Shown here: piece after piece, positions 9,454-19,706 of the stretch
Layout of the letters: every line of letters begins with the position of its first letter
Numbering within the stretch: the stretch's first letter is position 1
NCBI RefSeq assembly: GCF_013184745.1
Contig: NZ_JAATVU010000007.1
Coordinates: 62,001 to 126,000, forward strand
Length of the DNA: 64,000 nucleotides
DNA from: Mangrovicoccus sp. HB161399
Lineage (GTDB): Bacteria > Pseudomonadota > Alphaproteobacteria > Rhodobacterales > Rhodobacteraceae
Direction of reading: 5' to 3'
Position numbers and translations under genes: made by a program
The notes under the pieces: generated by a model
Told to the model about the DNA's origin: nothing
The model's database searches: none
Seen by the model: only the letters and a program-made list of their open reading frames with translations

Positions 9454-10616
9454 TATCCCACCATGAGCCGCCTGAGAAGTTCGTTCAGCACCAGCCTGCC
9501 GGATTGAGTGCAGCACAGAATATGGTTTTCCACCCGAATCATTTCCATCTGCTCGAGGTCATCGAGGATATCTCGGTCGAGCCGATGCCCGAGCCGTTCG
9601 AGGCGCCGCAGGTCGGTGCCCTCGTCGAGCCGCAGGCTCATCATCAGGTATTCTTCCGCGGTCTCGGTGGGGGTCAAGACCGAGCGGGCTGTTTCTCCGC
9701 TGCCGGTCTTGTTGACCATGCCGAGCCATCGGCCCGGCGCAAGTTCGGTCTCCGTTGCATGCCGTCCGTCGGAATGCCCGAGCCGGCCATGGGCACCGGG
9801 ACCAATGCCGATCCAATCCCCGCCGCGCCAGTAGATCAGGTTGTGCCGACTCTCGCTGCCCGGGCGGGCGTGGTTGGACACCTCGTAGGCGGGCAGGCCG
9901 GCTGCATCGCAGATCTCCTGCGTCGCGTCATACATGTCCGCGGCGACGTCGTCCTCGGGCAGATCCCTCAGCCGCCCTGCTGCGAAACGATCGCCGAATG
10001 CGGTGCCGGGCTCGATGGTCAACTGGTAGAGCGAGAGGTGATCAACCGCCATATATAGCGCTTCTTTCAACTCAGCCCGCCACATGTCGAGAGTCTGTCC
10101 TTGCCTGGCGTAGATCAGGTCAAAGCTGACACGGCTGAAATTCCGGCGAGCGATGTCGAAAGCCTTGCGGGCGTCGGCGGCGCTGTGAAGGCGCCCGAGA
10201 CGTCGCAGATCGTCGTCATGCAGCGACTGCACGCCCATGGAGAGCCGCGTCACGCCGGCCTGCGCATAGTGGGCAAACCGCCCGGCTTCGACCGAGGTCG
10301 GGTTGGCTTCCAGCGTGATCTCGGGATCGTTGACCATGGGCCACAGGCGGCGGACCTCGTCGAGGATCGCGGCGACGGTCTCGGGGGCCATCAGGCTGGG
10401 TGTGCCGCCGCCGAAGAACACGGTCGACAGGATGCGTCCGGGAGTTTCGGCCGCCGTTCGCCGGAGTTCGCTCAGATAGGCGGCAGTCCAGGCGCTCTGG
10501 TCGATGGTGGCTGCGACATGGGAATTGAAGTCGCAATAGGGGCACTTGGCGGCGCAGAACGGCCAGTGCAGGTAGAGGCCGAAACCAGCCTCCTGCCATG
10601 TTTTGAGCTCAGCCAA
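9453..10616 (-). CDS. hemW: Radical SAM haem chaperone HemW
   Basis: HemN-like radical SAM protein of 387 residues, now regarded as a haem-trafficking chaperone rather than a coproporphyrinogen oxidase. The 4Fe-4S motif is C21-AAK-C25-PY-C28, preceded by YLHWPF; FFGGGTPSLM follows. The start is TTG at 10616, preceded by gcaggag and lying 8 nt inside the end of rdgB. HemN itself has a longer N-terminus before the cysteines, which supports HemW. Confidence 0.93.
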   Translation of the reverse strand: MAELKTWQEAGFGLYLHWPFCAAKCPYCDFNSHVAATIDQSAWTAAYLSELRRTAAETPGRILSTVFFGGGTPSLMAPETVAAILDEVRRLWPMVNDPEITLEANPTSVEAGRFAHYAQAGVTRLSMGVQSLHDDDLRRLGRLHSAADARKAFDIARRNFSRVSFDLIYARQGQTLDMWRAELKEALYMAVDHLSLYQLTIEPGTAFGDRFAAGRLRDLPEDDVAADMYDATQEICDAAGLPAYEVSNHARPGSESRHNLIYWRGGDWIGIGPGAHGRLGHSDGRHATETELAPGRWLGMVNKTGSGETARSVLTPTETAEEYLMMSLRLDEGTDLRRLERLGHRLDRDILDDLEQMEMIRVENHILCCTQSGRLVLNELLRRLMVG

Positions 10617-11220
10617 GGGCTCCTGCCTTCAGCTTGGCAAAGGCATCGGCGCGGTGGCTGATGCGGTTCTTCTCGGCCTGGTCCATCTCGCCGAAGGTAA
10701 TTTCATACCCTTCCGGAATGAAGATCGGATCGTAGCCATGGCCGTGTTCGCCGCGCATCGGCCAGTCGAGCCGCCCTTCCGCCTTGCCTTCGAACAGCTC
10801 GTCATGGCCGTCCGGCCAGGCAATGCAGAGCGTGCAGCAGAAGCGCGCGGTGCGGGGATGGGCTGCGCCGCGTTCTTCGAGCAGGTCCCAGGTCTTCTTC
10901 ATGGCCATCGGGAAGTTGCGGCCGTTCGGCGTCTCTGCCCAGTCCGCCGTGTAGACGCCCGGTGCGCCGTCCAGCCCGTCGACGCAGATGCCGCTGTCAT
11001 CGGACAGGGCCGGCAAGCCGGATTCCTTCGCCGCGAAATGCGCCTTGATGCGGGCATTGCCGGCGAAGCTGTCCTCGGTCTCTTCCGGCTCGGGCAGGCC
11101 GAGATCGTCGGCGGACACCACATCGATGCCGTAGGGGGCCAGCAGCGCGGAGATCTCGGCAAGCTTGCCCTTGTTGTGCGAGGCGAGGCAGATCTTCTTC
11201 TCGGTCAGCTTGCGGGTCAT
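10609..11220 (-). CDS. rdgB: dITP/XTP pyrophosphatase RdgB
   Basis: Non-canonical purine NTP pyrophosphatase, 203 residues; it hydrolyses dITP, XTP and ITP to keep deaminated purines out of [16 protein letters not shown] at residues 11-23 is the SxNxxK substrate loop. [23 protein letters not shown] holds the catalytic acidic residues. The start overlaps the rph stop by 4 nt (ATGA) and the 3' end overlaps hemW by 8 nt. Confidence 0.96.
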   Translation of the reverse strand: MTRKLTEKKICLASHNKGKLAEISALLAPYGIDVVSADDLGLPEPEETEDSFAGNARIKAHFAAKESGLPALSDDSGICVDGLDGAPGVYTADWAETPNGRNFPMAMKKTWDLLEERGAAHPRTARFCCTLCIAWPDGHDELFEGKAEGRLDWPMRGEHGHGYDPIFIPEGYEITFGEMDQAEKNRISHRADAFAKLKAGALG

Positions 11221-11927
11221 GCCAGCGCCGCCTTTTGGGCGTCGACCAGCGTTTTGCAGCCGGCTTCGGCGAGGTCCATCAGGGTGTTCATCTGGTCGCG
11301 AGAGAAGGTGGCGCCTTCGGCACTCATCTGCACCTCGACGAGCCGGCCGGCGCCGGTCAGGATGAAGTTGCCGTCAACACCGGCTTCGCTGTCTTCCGGA
11401 TAGTCGAGATCGACGATCGGCTGGCCGGCATAGACGCCGCAGGACACGGCCGCGATATGGTCGAGCATCGGGTCGGAGGTGACGATGCCGGCCTTCATCA
11501 GCTTGTCGAAAGCCATGCGCAGCGCAACCCAGCCGCCGGTGATCGAGGCGCAGCGGGTGCCGCCATCGGCCTGGATCACGTCGCAGTCGACGACGATCTG
11601 GCGCTCTCCCAGGGCGACGCGGTCGACGCCGGCGCGGAGCGCGCGGCCGATCAGGCGCTGGATCTCCTGCGTGCGGCCCGACTGGCCCTTCTTGGCCTCG
11701 CGCTGCATCCGGCTGTGGGTGGCGCGCGGCAGCATGCCGTATTCGGCGGTGACCCAGCCCAGGCCGGTGCCCTTCAGGAAATGCGGCGGCCGGTCTTCGA
11801 TGGTCGCGGTGCACAGCACATGCGTGTCGCCCACCTTGATCAGGCAGGAGCCCTCTGCATGGCGAGTCACGCCGGTTTCGATCGTCACGGGGCGCATTTC
11901 GGCGAGCTGTCGGCCAGAGGGTCGCAT
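11217..11927 (-). CDS. rph: Ribonuclease PH
   Basis: Phosphate-dependent 3'-5' exoribonuclease that trims tRNA 3' ends; 236 residues. It begins [19 protein letters not shown], the standard family N-terminus, which fixes the start at 11927. [17 protein letters not shown] and [16 protein letters not shown] are conserved segments. It is first of a tightly coupled leftward set with rdgB, hemW and the DUF454 gene, and is divergent from hrcA across about 100 nt. Confidence 0.96.
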   Translation of the reverse strand: MRPSGRQLAEMRPVTIETGVTRHAEGSCLIKVGDTHVLCTATIEDRPPHFLKGTGLGWVTAEYGMLPRATHSRMQREAKKGQSGRTQEIQRLIGRALRAGVDRVALGERQIVVDCDVIQADGGTRCASITGGWVALRMAFDKLMKAGIVTSDPMLDHIAAVSCGVYAGQPIVDLDYPEDSEAGVDGNFILTGAGRLVEVQMSAEGATFSRDQMNTLMDLAEAGCKTLVDAQKAALA

Positions 11928-12027
11928 CGGTCTTCCTTTCCTGGGTTGCCGCAGCCATATCTGCCGCACATATGTGATTTCAAGGCCGATTGACGCCTCA
12001 TCACGGAGCCGGCAAGCTCACGCAGCA

Positions 12028-13086
12028 ATGATTAGTGACAAGACCCCGATCCCAGACATGAATGCCCGTTCGCGGGAGGTGTTCCGCCGCGTGGTCGAGG
12101 GCTATCTCGAAACCGGCGAACCGGTGGGGTCGCGCACCCTGACCCGCTCCATGGAAGAGAAGGTCAGCGCGGCGACGATCCGCAACGTCATGCAGGATCT
12201 CGAATTCATGGGCCTGCTGAACAGCCCGCATGTCTCTGCCGGACGGATCCCGACGGAGCTGGGCCTGCGGATGTTCATCGACGGCTTCATGGAGGTCGAG
12301 AACCTCAAGGACACCGACCGCCTGGCGATCGAGTCGACGGTGGGCGACACCAAGGGCGATGTCGGCTCGGTGCTCGACAAGATCGGCGCCGCGCTCTCGG
12401 GGGCCACTCACGGGGCGAGCGTGGTTCTGGCGCCCAAGCAGGAGGCCCCGGTCCGGCACATCGAATTTGTCAGCCTGGCGCCGGACCGCGCGCTGGTGGT
12501 GCTGGTGATGGCCGACGGCCATGTCGAGAACCGCATCTTCCGTCCGCCGCCCGGCGTGACCCCGAGCGCGATGCGCGAGGCCGCGAATTTCATCAACGCG
12601 CTGGCAGAGGGCCGGACGCTCGCCGAGCTGCGCCACGTGATCGAAGCAGAGATGAAGCAGCGCCGCCGCGAGATCGACGTGCTCGCGCAGGCGCTGGTGG
12701 AAAGCGGCCTGGCGGTCTGGGCCGACGAGGGCTCCGACTCGGAACGGCTGATCGTGCGCGGCCGCTCGAACCTGCTGGACGGAGACTCCGCCGACCTCGA
12801 CCGGATCCGCACGCTGTTCGACGATCTAGAGCGCAAGCGCGACATCGCCGAATTCCTCGAACTTGCCGAACAGGGCGAGGGTGTGCGCATTTTTATCGGG
12901 TCCGAGAACAAGCTTTTCTCACTTTCGGGTTCCTCTTTGGTGGTGTCTCCTTATATGAACGCTGATCGGAAAATCATCGGTGCGGTCGGGGTCATCGGGC
13001 CCACGCGTCTCAACTACGGACGCATCGTGCCGATCGTGGACTATACGGCACAGCTGGTCGGGCGGATCTTGTCCGGCCGGGGATAA
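12028..13086 (+). CDS. hrcA: Heat-inducible transcription repressor HrcA
   Basis: Repressor of class I heat-shock genes through CIRCE elements; 352 residues. The N-terminal winged helix (REVFRRVVEGYLETGEPVGS, then VSAATIRNVMQDLEFMGLL) is typical. Near the C-terminus, SLVVSPYMNADRKIIGAVGVIG-type sequence and GPTRLNYGRIVPIVDY are family hallmarks. The ATG at 12028 was chosen by homology. grpE follows 11 nt after the stop, the common hrcA-grpE pair. No CIRCE repeat was seen in this window, so its targets are presumably elsewhere (for example groESL). Confidence 0.96.
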   Translation: MISDKTPIPDMNARSREVFRRVVEGYLETGEPVGSRTLTRSMEEKVSAATIRNVMQDLEFMGLLNSPHVSAGRIPTELGLRMFIDGFMEVENLKDTDRLAIESTVGDTKGDVGSVLDKIGAALSGATHGASVVLAPKQEAPVRHIEFVSLAPDRALVVLVMADGHVENRIFRPPPGVTPSAMREAANFINALAEGRTLAELRHVIEAEMKQRRREIDVLAQALVESGLAVWADEGSDSERLIVRGRSNLLDGDSADLDRIRTLFDDLERKRDIAEFLELAEQGEGVRIFIGSENKLFSLSGSSLVVSPYMNADRKIIGAVGVIGPTRLNYGRIVPIVDYTAQLVGRILSGRG

Positions 13087-13097
13087 GAGGAGAGATC

Positions 13098-13730
13098 ATG
13101 GCGGATCCGAAGAAGGACAAGGGTGCGTTCGAGGACATGCCCGGGACCGGAGACGGCGACACCATCGACATCGAGGCGCTGGCCCGCGAATACGAGCGCC
13201 AGGCAGCGGCTGCCGATGCAGAAATGCCGGCCGAGGAAGAAGCGGCCGAAGAGGCTGTTTCCGGCCCGAACGTGGATGCCGTCATCGCCGAGCGCGACGA
13301 GTACCGCGACCGGATGATGCGCGCCCTTGCCGAGGCAGAGAATGCCCGCAAGCGCGGCGAGCGCGACCGCAAGGATGCCGAGATGTACGGCGGCACCAAG
13401 CTGGCCCGCGACATGCTGCCCGTCTACGACAACATGAAGCGCGCCATCGACTCGATCACCGAGGAGCAGAAGGCCGAGCACGCGGCCCTGATCGAAGGCG
13501 TCGAGCTGACCATGCGCGAGCTGGTGAACATCTTCGGCAAGCACGGCATCACCCGCATCGCGCCGGCTGTAGGCGAGAAATTCGACCCGCAGGTGCACCA
13601 GGCGATGTTCGAGGCCCCGGTGCCGAACACGAAGGCCGGCGACATCATCCAGGTCATGGCCGAAGGCTTCATGATCCGCGACCGCCTGCTGCGCCCGGCG
13701 CAGGTCGGCGTGTCCTCGACGCCCGCCTGA
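13098..13730 (+). CDS. grpE: Nucleotide exchange factor GrpE
   Basis: Exchange factor that releases ADP from DnaK; 210 residues. It has an acidic, low-complexity N-terminus and a long coiled coil (about 60-120). The C-terminal beta domain has GITRIAPAVGEKFDPQVHQAMF, which contacts DnaK. The ATG at 13098 follows ggagagatc. It is cotranscribed with hrcA, while dnaK and dnaJ lie 21-25 kb away on the other strand. Confidence 0.96.
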   Translation: MADPKKDKGAFEDMPGTGDGDTIDIEALAREYERQAAAADAEMPAEEEAAEEAVSGPNVDAVIAERDEYRDRMMRALAEAENARKRGERDRKDAEMYGGTKLARDMLPVYDNMKRAIDSITEEQKAEHAALIEGVELTMRELVNIFGKHGITRIAPAVGEKFDPQVHQAMFEAPVPNTKAGDIIQVMAEGFMIRDRLLRPAQVGVSSTPA

Positions 13731-14278
13731 TGGCGGAGGGGCGCCGCGCCGGATGCGGGGCGCCCGATGACAGGCAGACTGCCATCGTCATTCTCGGCGC
13801 GGCGGTCTGGCCCGGCGGCGAGCCTAGCCCGGCCCTGGCCCGGCGCATCGCCCGCGGGGCCGATCTTGCGGCACGGCATCCCGAAGCGGCGGTGATCGGT
13901 TCTGGCGGCTGGGGCAGGGAGCCGCCTGCCGAGGCCATGGCGATCCGCGACCGGCTGATCCGGCTCGGCGTCGCGCCGGAGCGGATCCTCTGCGAGGACG
14001 CGTCGACATCTACCCTGGAAAACGCGCTCTTCACGGCCCGGCTGATGCAGAGGCATGGGCTGCGCCGCGCGCTGGTCGTCACCGACAGCTACCATTGCCC
14101 GCGCGCCGTGCTGACCTTCCGCTGGTTCGGCGTGCCGGCGCGGGCGCGGCCGGTCTGGCGTTTCGGCCGGATCGACCGCTGGCTGAAGGCCGCGCTGCGC
14201 GAGCTCCTGGCGCTGCCGGTCTACGTGTTCAGGTTGAGCCACCACAAGAGGCGCGGCGACCGGTCTGCGGGGTCCTGA
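13730..14278 (+). CDS. YdcF/DUF218-family protein
   Basis: 182 residues of the DUF218 fold. The pattern is IVILGAAVWPGGEPSPALARR near residues 19-39, then VIGSGGWGREPPAEA, then the basic/hydrophobic STSTLENALFTARLM and VVTDSYHCPRA segments typical of YdcF/SanA proteins. Such proteins are linked to envelope or cell-wall functions, but the biochemical role is unsettled. No signal peptide is visible. The ATG overlaps the grpE stop (TGATG). The 3' end overlaps the convergent hydrolase gene by 58 nt. Confidence 0.85.
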   Translation: MAEGRRAGCGAPDDRQTAIVILGAAVWPGGEPSPALARRIARGADLAARHPEAAVIGSGGWGREPPAEAMAIRDRLIRLGVAPERILCEDASTSTLENALFTARLMQRHGLRRALVVTDSYHCPRAVLTFRWFGVPARARPVWRFGRIDRWLKAALRELLALPVYVFRLSHHKRRGDRSAGS

Positions 14279-15222
14279 ACCGGGGCCGGGCCGGCTCCGT
14301 TCGCCGCGCCCTCCGCGGTTTCCGATGCGGCCGGTTCTGAGTCCGGGAGCTTGGGCGGCAGCGGCCGCACCCCAGAGAGGAAGCCGGCGACGAAGCCCGC
14401 GAACATCTGCGGCGCCTCGATGTTCATCGAATGCCCGACGCCGGGCACCTCGACCAGCCGCGCATCGGGCAGTGCTTCGGCCATGGCGCGCATGTCGGCC
14501 TGCTGAATGATCGTGTCCTGCTGCCCCCAGAGGATCAGCGTCTCGTGCACGAGCTTGTCCATCTGTGCCGCCAGCTCGCCGGTCTCGGCCTCCTTGGTCA
14601 GGTTCAGCGGCGTGCCCAGCCAGATGCCGTGCCCGGCGGTGAAGGTCTGGTCGATCACCTTCTCGAACATCGCCTGGAGATGGTCGATTCCGTCGCGGAA
14701 TTTCGGCATCTTGCCGGGCAGGAAGCTGTCCGCCTGGAACAGCGACGAGGCGGCATTGGCCATCACCGCGCGGGTGGTCTGCTTGGACTGCTCCATGGCG
14801 CGGAAGGCGGCGATCGAGCTTTCCTCGAACCGGATGCCGGCCGGCGAGACCGGGTCGAGATGCAGGATCCGGCCGATCCGCTCCGGCGCGATCAGCTGCA
14901 TCCGCGCGGCGATGATCCCGCCGGTCGAATGGGTCACGAGATGGCAGATGTCGATGCCCAGCGTGTCCATCGCAGCCAGCATGTCGATCGCGTGCTGCGT
15001 GATCGAATAGTTGTCGTAGTTGTCGTCGGGCGTCGGCCGGTCGCTGTCGCCGCAGCCGCGCCAGTCGACGGCATGGACGCTCATGTCCGGCGGGAACCAT
15101 TGCGCGGCGACTTCGATCCAGTCCTTGCTGGCCAGGTTGCCGTGTATGAACAGGACGGGGATCGGTCCGCTGCCCCATTGCCGCGCTCCCAGCGTGACCT
15201 CGCCTGCCTTGATCCGTGCCAT
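14221..15222 (-). CDS. Alpha/beta-fold hydrolase
   Basis: 333-residue hydrolase of unknown substrate. IPVLFIHGNLASKDWIE near residues 21-37 contains the oxyanion HGN. THSTGG gives the nucleophilic serine, and GVGHSMNIE holds the catalytic histidine. The Pro/Ala-rich C-terminal tail (after LSGVRPLPPK) is not part of the usual fold. The ATG at 15222 follows ggagaggtac. It converges with, and overlaps, the YdcF-type gene. Confidence 0.85.
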   Translation of the reverse strand: MARIKAGEVTLGARQWGSGPIPVLFIHGNLASKDWIEVAAQWFPPDMSVHAVDWRGCGDSDRPTPDDNYDNYSITQHAIDMLAAMDTLGIDICHLVTHSTGGIIAARMQLIAPERIGRILHLDPVSPAGIRFEESSIAAFRAMEQSKQTTRAVMANAASSLFQADSFLPGKMPKFRDGIDHLQAMFEKVIDQTFTAGHGIWLGTPLNLTKEAETGELAAQMDKLVHETLILWGQQDTIIQQADMRAMAEALPDARLVEVPGVGHSMNIEAPQMFAGFVAGFLSGVRPLPPKLPDSEPAASETAEGAANGAGPAPVQDPADRSPRLLWWLNLNT

Positions 15223-15319
15223 GTCCCGTACCTCTCCTTTTCCGGCGCAGCCTATCCCGGGGTCCGGGCCGATGCGCGGACAATCGTGACGCACGCGTCG
15301 GTTCGCCGCCTGGGAGCGC

Positions 15320-16240
15320 TCACAGCCCCTCCGGCGCCAGCCGGCGCAGGAGCGCCGCGAAGCGCGTAACCGAAGCGCCCGGCGTCTTGTCGATCCGCGT
15401 GCAGAGTCCGACAGAGCCGACCGTGGTGCCGGTGTCCATCGGAAGTTCGCGGAACTCCCCCTGGGCGAGCTGCGACTCGACCACGCCGCGGGAGATGAAC
15501 CAGATTGCCTCCGCCTGCTTCAGGCAGGCCCAGCCGAAGCTGGGCGAGACGGTCTCGATCGCATCCGGCGGCGGCGTGAGCCCCTGTTCCAGCAGAAGCC
15601 GCTCGACGAAGGGCCGGATGATCGAGCCGGGCCCGGGCAGCAGCACCGGGTAGCGCGCAAGGTCGTCCGCGGTCAGCAGCGTGGCGTCCTCCAGCGGATG
15701 GCCGGCGGCCACGACCACCACCACGCGTTCGCGGTAGAGAGGTTCGAAGGCCACGTTGACCATGTTCTCGGGTGCGGGCAGGCGGCCGATCACCAGGTCG
15801 AGCCGGCCTTCGCGCAGCTCGTTGAGCAGCACGAGGTTGGAGCCCGAGGACACGGACAGCCGCGCCCCGGGACCTTCCGCGCGGTAGGCGGCCACGGCCT
15901 TCGGCAGGATCGTGGCCAGCACGGTCGGCAGCGCGCCGATCCGGAGCGGCGGCCCCTGGTTCGGATCCAGGCTCTGCAGCGCGGCCAGCCCCTCGCGCGC
16001 GGCGGCGAGGCTGGCCCCGGCATGGCGCAGGAAGATCGTGCCGAAGGGCGAGAGCCTTATGCCGCGGCCGTGCTTCTCGAACAGCGGCTTGCCGCAGAGG
16101 TCCTCCAGCTCGCGCAGGGTCCGGCTGACTGCCGGCTGGGTCAGGTTCAGCGCCTCCGCCGCGCGGCTGACGCTCTTGCGTTGGGCCACCTCGACGAACA
16201 ATTCGAGGTGACGCATGTTGAGACGACCGGATAAACGCAT
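15320..16240 (-). CDS. pcaQ: LysR-type pca operon regulator PcaQ
   Basis: 306-residue LysR regulator. The N-terminal helix-turn-helix MRHLELFVEVAQRKSVSRAA...LTQPAVSRTLRELE is at about 9-50, followed by a periplasmic-binding-protein-like effector domain. PcaQ activates protocatechuate genes in response to 3-carboxymuconate intermediates in other alphaproteobacteria. It is divergent from pcaD across about 80 nt, and a PcaQ-like dyad overlaps its own start codon, implying autoregulation. Confidence 0.9.
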   Translation of the reverse strand: MRLSGRLNMRHLELFVEVAQRKSVSRAAEALNLTQPAVSRTLRELEDLCGKPLFEKHGRGIRLSPFGTIFLRHAGASLAAAREGLAALQSLDPNQGPPLRIGALPTVLATILPKAVAAYRAEGPGARLSVSSGSNLVLLNELREGRLDLVIGRLPAPENMVNVAFEPLYRERVVVVVAAGHPLEDATLLTADDLARYPVLLPGPGSIIRPFVERLLLEQGLTPPPDAIETVSPSFGWACLKQAEAIWFISRGVVESQLAQGEFRELPMDTGTTVGSVGLCTRIDKTPGASVTRFAALLRRLAPEGL

Positions 16241-16254
16241 AACTCATCCGCTAT
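16239..16254. promoter_or_regulatory. PcaQ-like LysR box in the pcaQ/pcaD gap
   Basis: ATAAC-N6-GCTAT is an imperfect dyad with the spacing reported for PcaQ sites (ATAAC-N6-GTTA(A/T)), with one mismatch in the right arm. It overlaps the pcaQ start and lies about 70 bp upstream of the pcaD start, an activator position. Confidence 0.5.
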
Positions 16255-16322
16255 GATTTTGGACTGAGAAATTATTACACATGCCCGAAATCATATGCCA
16301 CACCTTGTGCAGGGAGAATCCA

Positions 16323-17128
16323 ATGCCGTTCATCACCGCCAATGACATCACGCTCCACGTCCGCGTGACGGGTCCCAAGGATGCCGCCCTGACGCTGGTT
16401 TTCGTGAATTCCCTCGGGACCGATTTCCGGACCTGGGACGAGGTACTTGCCCATCTCGCGCCGAAGGCTCCCGGCGTGCGCTTCGTCTGCTACGACAAGC
16501 GCGGCCACGGCTTGTCGGATCTGGGCGACAGCATCACCATGGCCGACCATGTTGCGGACCTTGCGGCGCTGCTGGATCTGCTGGGCGCCAAGCGCACCGT
16601 GGTCCTCGGCCTCTCGGTCGGCGGGCAGATCGCGCTGGGGCTGTCGGCCGCGCGTCCGGACCTGGTTGCCGGGCTGATCCTCAGCAATACCGCGCACAAG
16701 ATCGGCACGCCGGAGATGTGGGCCACCCGCATCCGCACCATCGAGGACGAGGGCATCGAGGCGCTGGCCACTCCGATCCTCGAGCGCTGGTTCTCGGCGG
16801 GCTTCCGCGACGGCTTCCCGACGCAGCTGGCCGGCTACCGCAACATGCTGATCCGCACCCCCGTGCAGGGCTATACCGGCACCTGCGCCGCAATCCGCGA
16901 CACCGACTTCACCCTGGCGGCCGAATCCGTGACCGTGCCCGCTCTCTGCATCTGCGGCGAGGAGGACGGGTCCACCCCGCCCGCGCTGGTTGCCGAGATG
17001 GCCGCGCTGATCCCTGGGTCGTCCCTCGAAACCATTGCCAAGGCAGGGCATCTGCCGGGGATCGAGTTCCCCGACGAGATCGCGCATCACGTCGCCCTGC
17101 ATCTCGACAGGATCAAGGAGAGCCTTGC

Positions 17129-17132
<4 letters not shown>
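16323..17132 (+). CDS. pcaD: 3-oxoadipate enol-lactonase
   Basis: Hydrolyses 3-oxoadipate enol-lactone to 3-oxoadipate in the protocatechuate branch of the beta-ketoadipate pathway; 269 residues. It is an alpha/beta hydrolase with VFVNSLGTDFRTWD (27-39), nucleophile Ser98 in GLSVGGQ and catalytic histidine in AGHLPGIEFP. The ATG at 16323 follows cagggagaatcc; an in-frame upstream ATG at 16281 has no comparable ribosome site. It is first gene of the operon and overlaps pcaC by 4 nt. Confidence 0.95.
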
Positions 17133-18247
<1,115 letters not shown>

Positions 18248-18248
<1 letters not shown>

Positions 18249-18859
18249 TGCAGCCGCTTGATTTCCTGAAGGAATCTCCGTCGCAAACGGCCGGCCCGTA
18301 TGTCCATATCGGCTGCGTGCCGACCTTTGCGGGCGTCGAGGGCGTCTATCCCGAGGATCTGGGCAAGACCATGATCACCGGCGATGCGAAGGGCGAGAAG
18401 ATCACGCTCAAGGGCCGCGTCATCGACGGGTCGGGCACGCCGCTGCGCGACGCGATGATCGAGATCTGGCAGGCCGACGCCAACGGGCTGTTCAACTCGC
18501 CGGTGGAACGCCGCGGCACCGCCGATCCGGCCTTTACCGGCTGGGGCCGCCAGGGTGCGGACGGCGATACCGGCGTCTACACCTTCGAGACGGTGAAGCC
18601 GGGCCGCGTGCCCTTTCCCGACGGACGCCTGCAGGCGCCCCACATCACCATGTGGATCGTCGCCCGCGGCATCAACATCGGACTGATGACCCGCTGCTAT
18701 TTCGAGGACGAGGCGGAGGCGAATGCCGAAGACCCGATTCTCGCTCGGGTCGAGCACAAGGTAAGGATCCCTACCTTGATGGCAAAGCGCGACGGTGACA
18801 CCTACACCTTCGACATCTACTTGCAGGGCGACAATGAAACCATCTTTTTCGACGTCTGA
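18248..18859 (+). CDS. pcaG: Protocatechuate 3,4-dioxygenase alpha subunit
   Basis: Non-catalytic partner of PcaH, completing the active-site pocket; 203 residues. It starts with the family pattern PSQTAGPYVHIG near residues 12-23, has IEIWQADANG, and lacks the tyrosine/histidine iron ligands, as expected for the alpha subunit. The C-terminus is overlapped by 26 nt by the BKACE gene. Confidence 0.96.
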
Positions 18860-19706
18860 ACCGGAGCAGGTTGCAGGGAAGCCCTGCATCCTCTGCTGCG
18901 CCATCACCGGGTCGCTGCCGACCAAGGCAAACAACCCGGCGGTGCCGATCTCCATCTCGGAGCAGGTCGAGTCGAGCCATGAAGCGGTGGAGGCGGGAGC
19001 CTCCATCATTCACGCGCATGTCCGCAACGACGACCAGACCCCGACCTCGGACCCGGAGAAATTCGCGCGCCTGAAGGAAGAGCTGGAAAAGCACGTCCCG
19101 GGCGTGATCGTGCAGCTGTCCACAGGCGGCCGCTCCGGCGCCGGCCAGACCCGCGGCGGCATGCTGCCGCTGCGTCCCGACATGGCCTCGCTCTCCGTCG
19201 GCTCGAACAACTTCCCGACCCGGGTGTACGAGAACCCGCCGGATCTGGTCGACTGGCTGGCCTCCGAGATGAAGACCTACGAAATCCAGCCGGAGATCGA
19301 GGCCTTCGACCTCAGCCACATCCTCAAGGCGATCAGCCTGCAGGAGACCGGCAAGCTCTACGGCAAGCTCTATGTCCAGTTCGTCATGGGCGTGAAGAAT
19401 GCCATGCCGGCCGACAAGGAGATCTTCGACATCTATGTCGAGACGATGAAGCGCCGGGCGCCCGACGCCAACTGGTGCGCGGCCGGGATCGGTGCGACCC
19501 AGCTGACCGTCAACGAATGGGCGATCGCGGCTGGGGGGCACACCCGGGCCGGCCTGGAAGACAACGTGCGCCTCGACAAGGACACGCTGGCACCGTCGAA
19601 CGCCGCGCTGATCAAGCGGGCCGCGGATCTCTGCGAGAAGTACGAACGCCCGGTGGCCACGCTGGCCCAGGCGCGCGAGATCCTCGGGCTGCGTCCCGCG
19701 GCATGA
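18834..19706 (+). CDS. BKACE (DUF849) beta-keto acid cleavage enzyme
   Basis: 290 residues of the BKACE/DUF849 family, zinc TIM-barrel enzymes that condense a beta-keto acid with acetyl-CoA to give acetoacetate plus a shortened acyl-CoA. Visible marks are ITGSLPTKANNPAVPIS, EAGASIIHAHVRN (zinc-binding HxH), QLSTGG, and the tail AAGGHTRAGLEDN. Its place between pcaG and pcaB suggests 3-oxoadipate + acetyl-CoA to succinyl-CoA + acetoacetate (inference). The ATG at 18834 follows gcaggg and lies inside pcaG; the stop overlaps pcaB by 4 nt. Confidence 0.9.
   Translation: MKPSFSTSEPEQVAGKPCILCCAITGSLPTKANNPAVPISISEQVESSHEAVEAGASIIHAHVRNDDQTPTSDPEKFARLKEELEKHVPGVIVQLSTGGRSGAGQTRGGMLPLRPDMASLSVGSNNFPTRVYENPPDLVDWLASEMKTYEIQPEIEAFDLSHILKAISLQETGKLYGKLYVQFVMGVKNAMPADKEIFDIYVETMKRRAPDANWCAAGIGATQLTVNEWAIAAGGHTRAGLEDNVRLDKDTLAPSNAALIKRAADLCEKYERPVATLAQAREILGLRPAA

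Noticed and set aside
9453-10616. Oxygen-independent coproporphyrinogen oxidase HemN
   Set aside because: The cysteine motif is at residue 21-28 and the N-terminal HemN extension is missing, as in HemW.
12028-13086. Expectation of a CIRCE element near hrcA/grpE or dnaK
   Set aside because: No GAGTGC-type inverted repeat found upstream of hrcA, grpE or dnaK.
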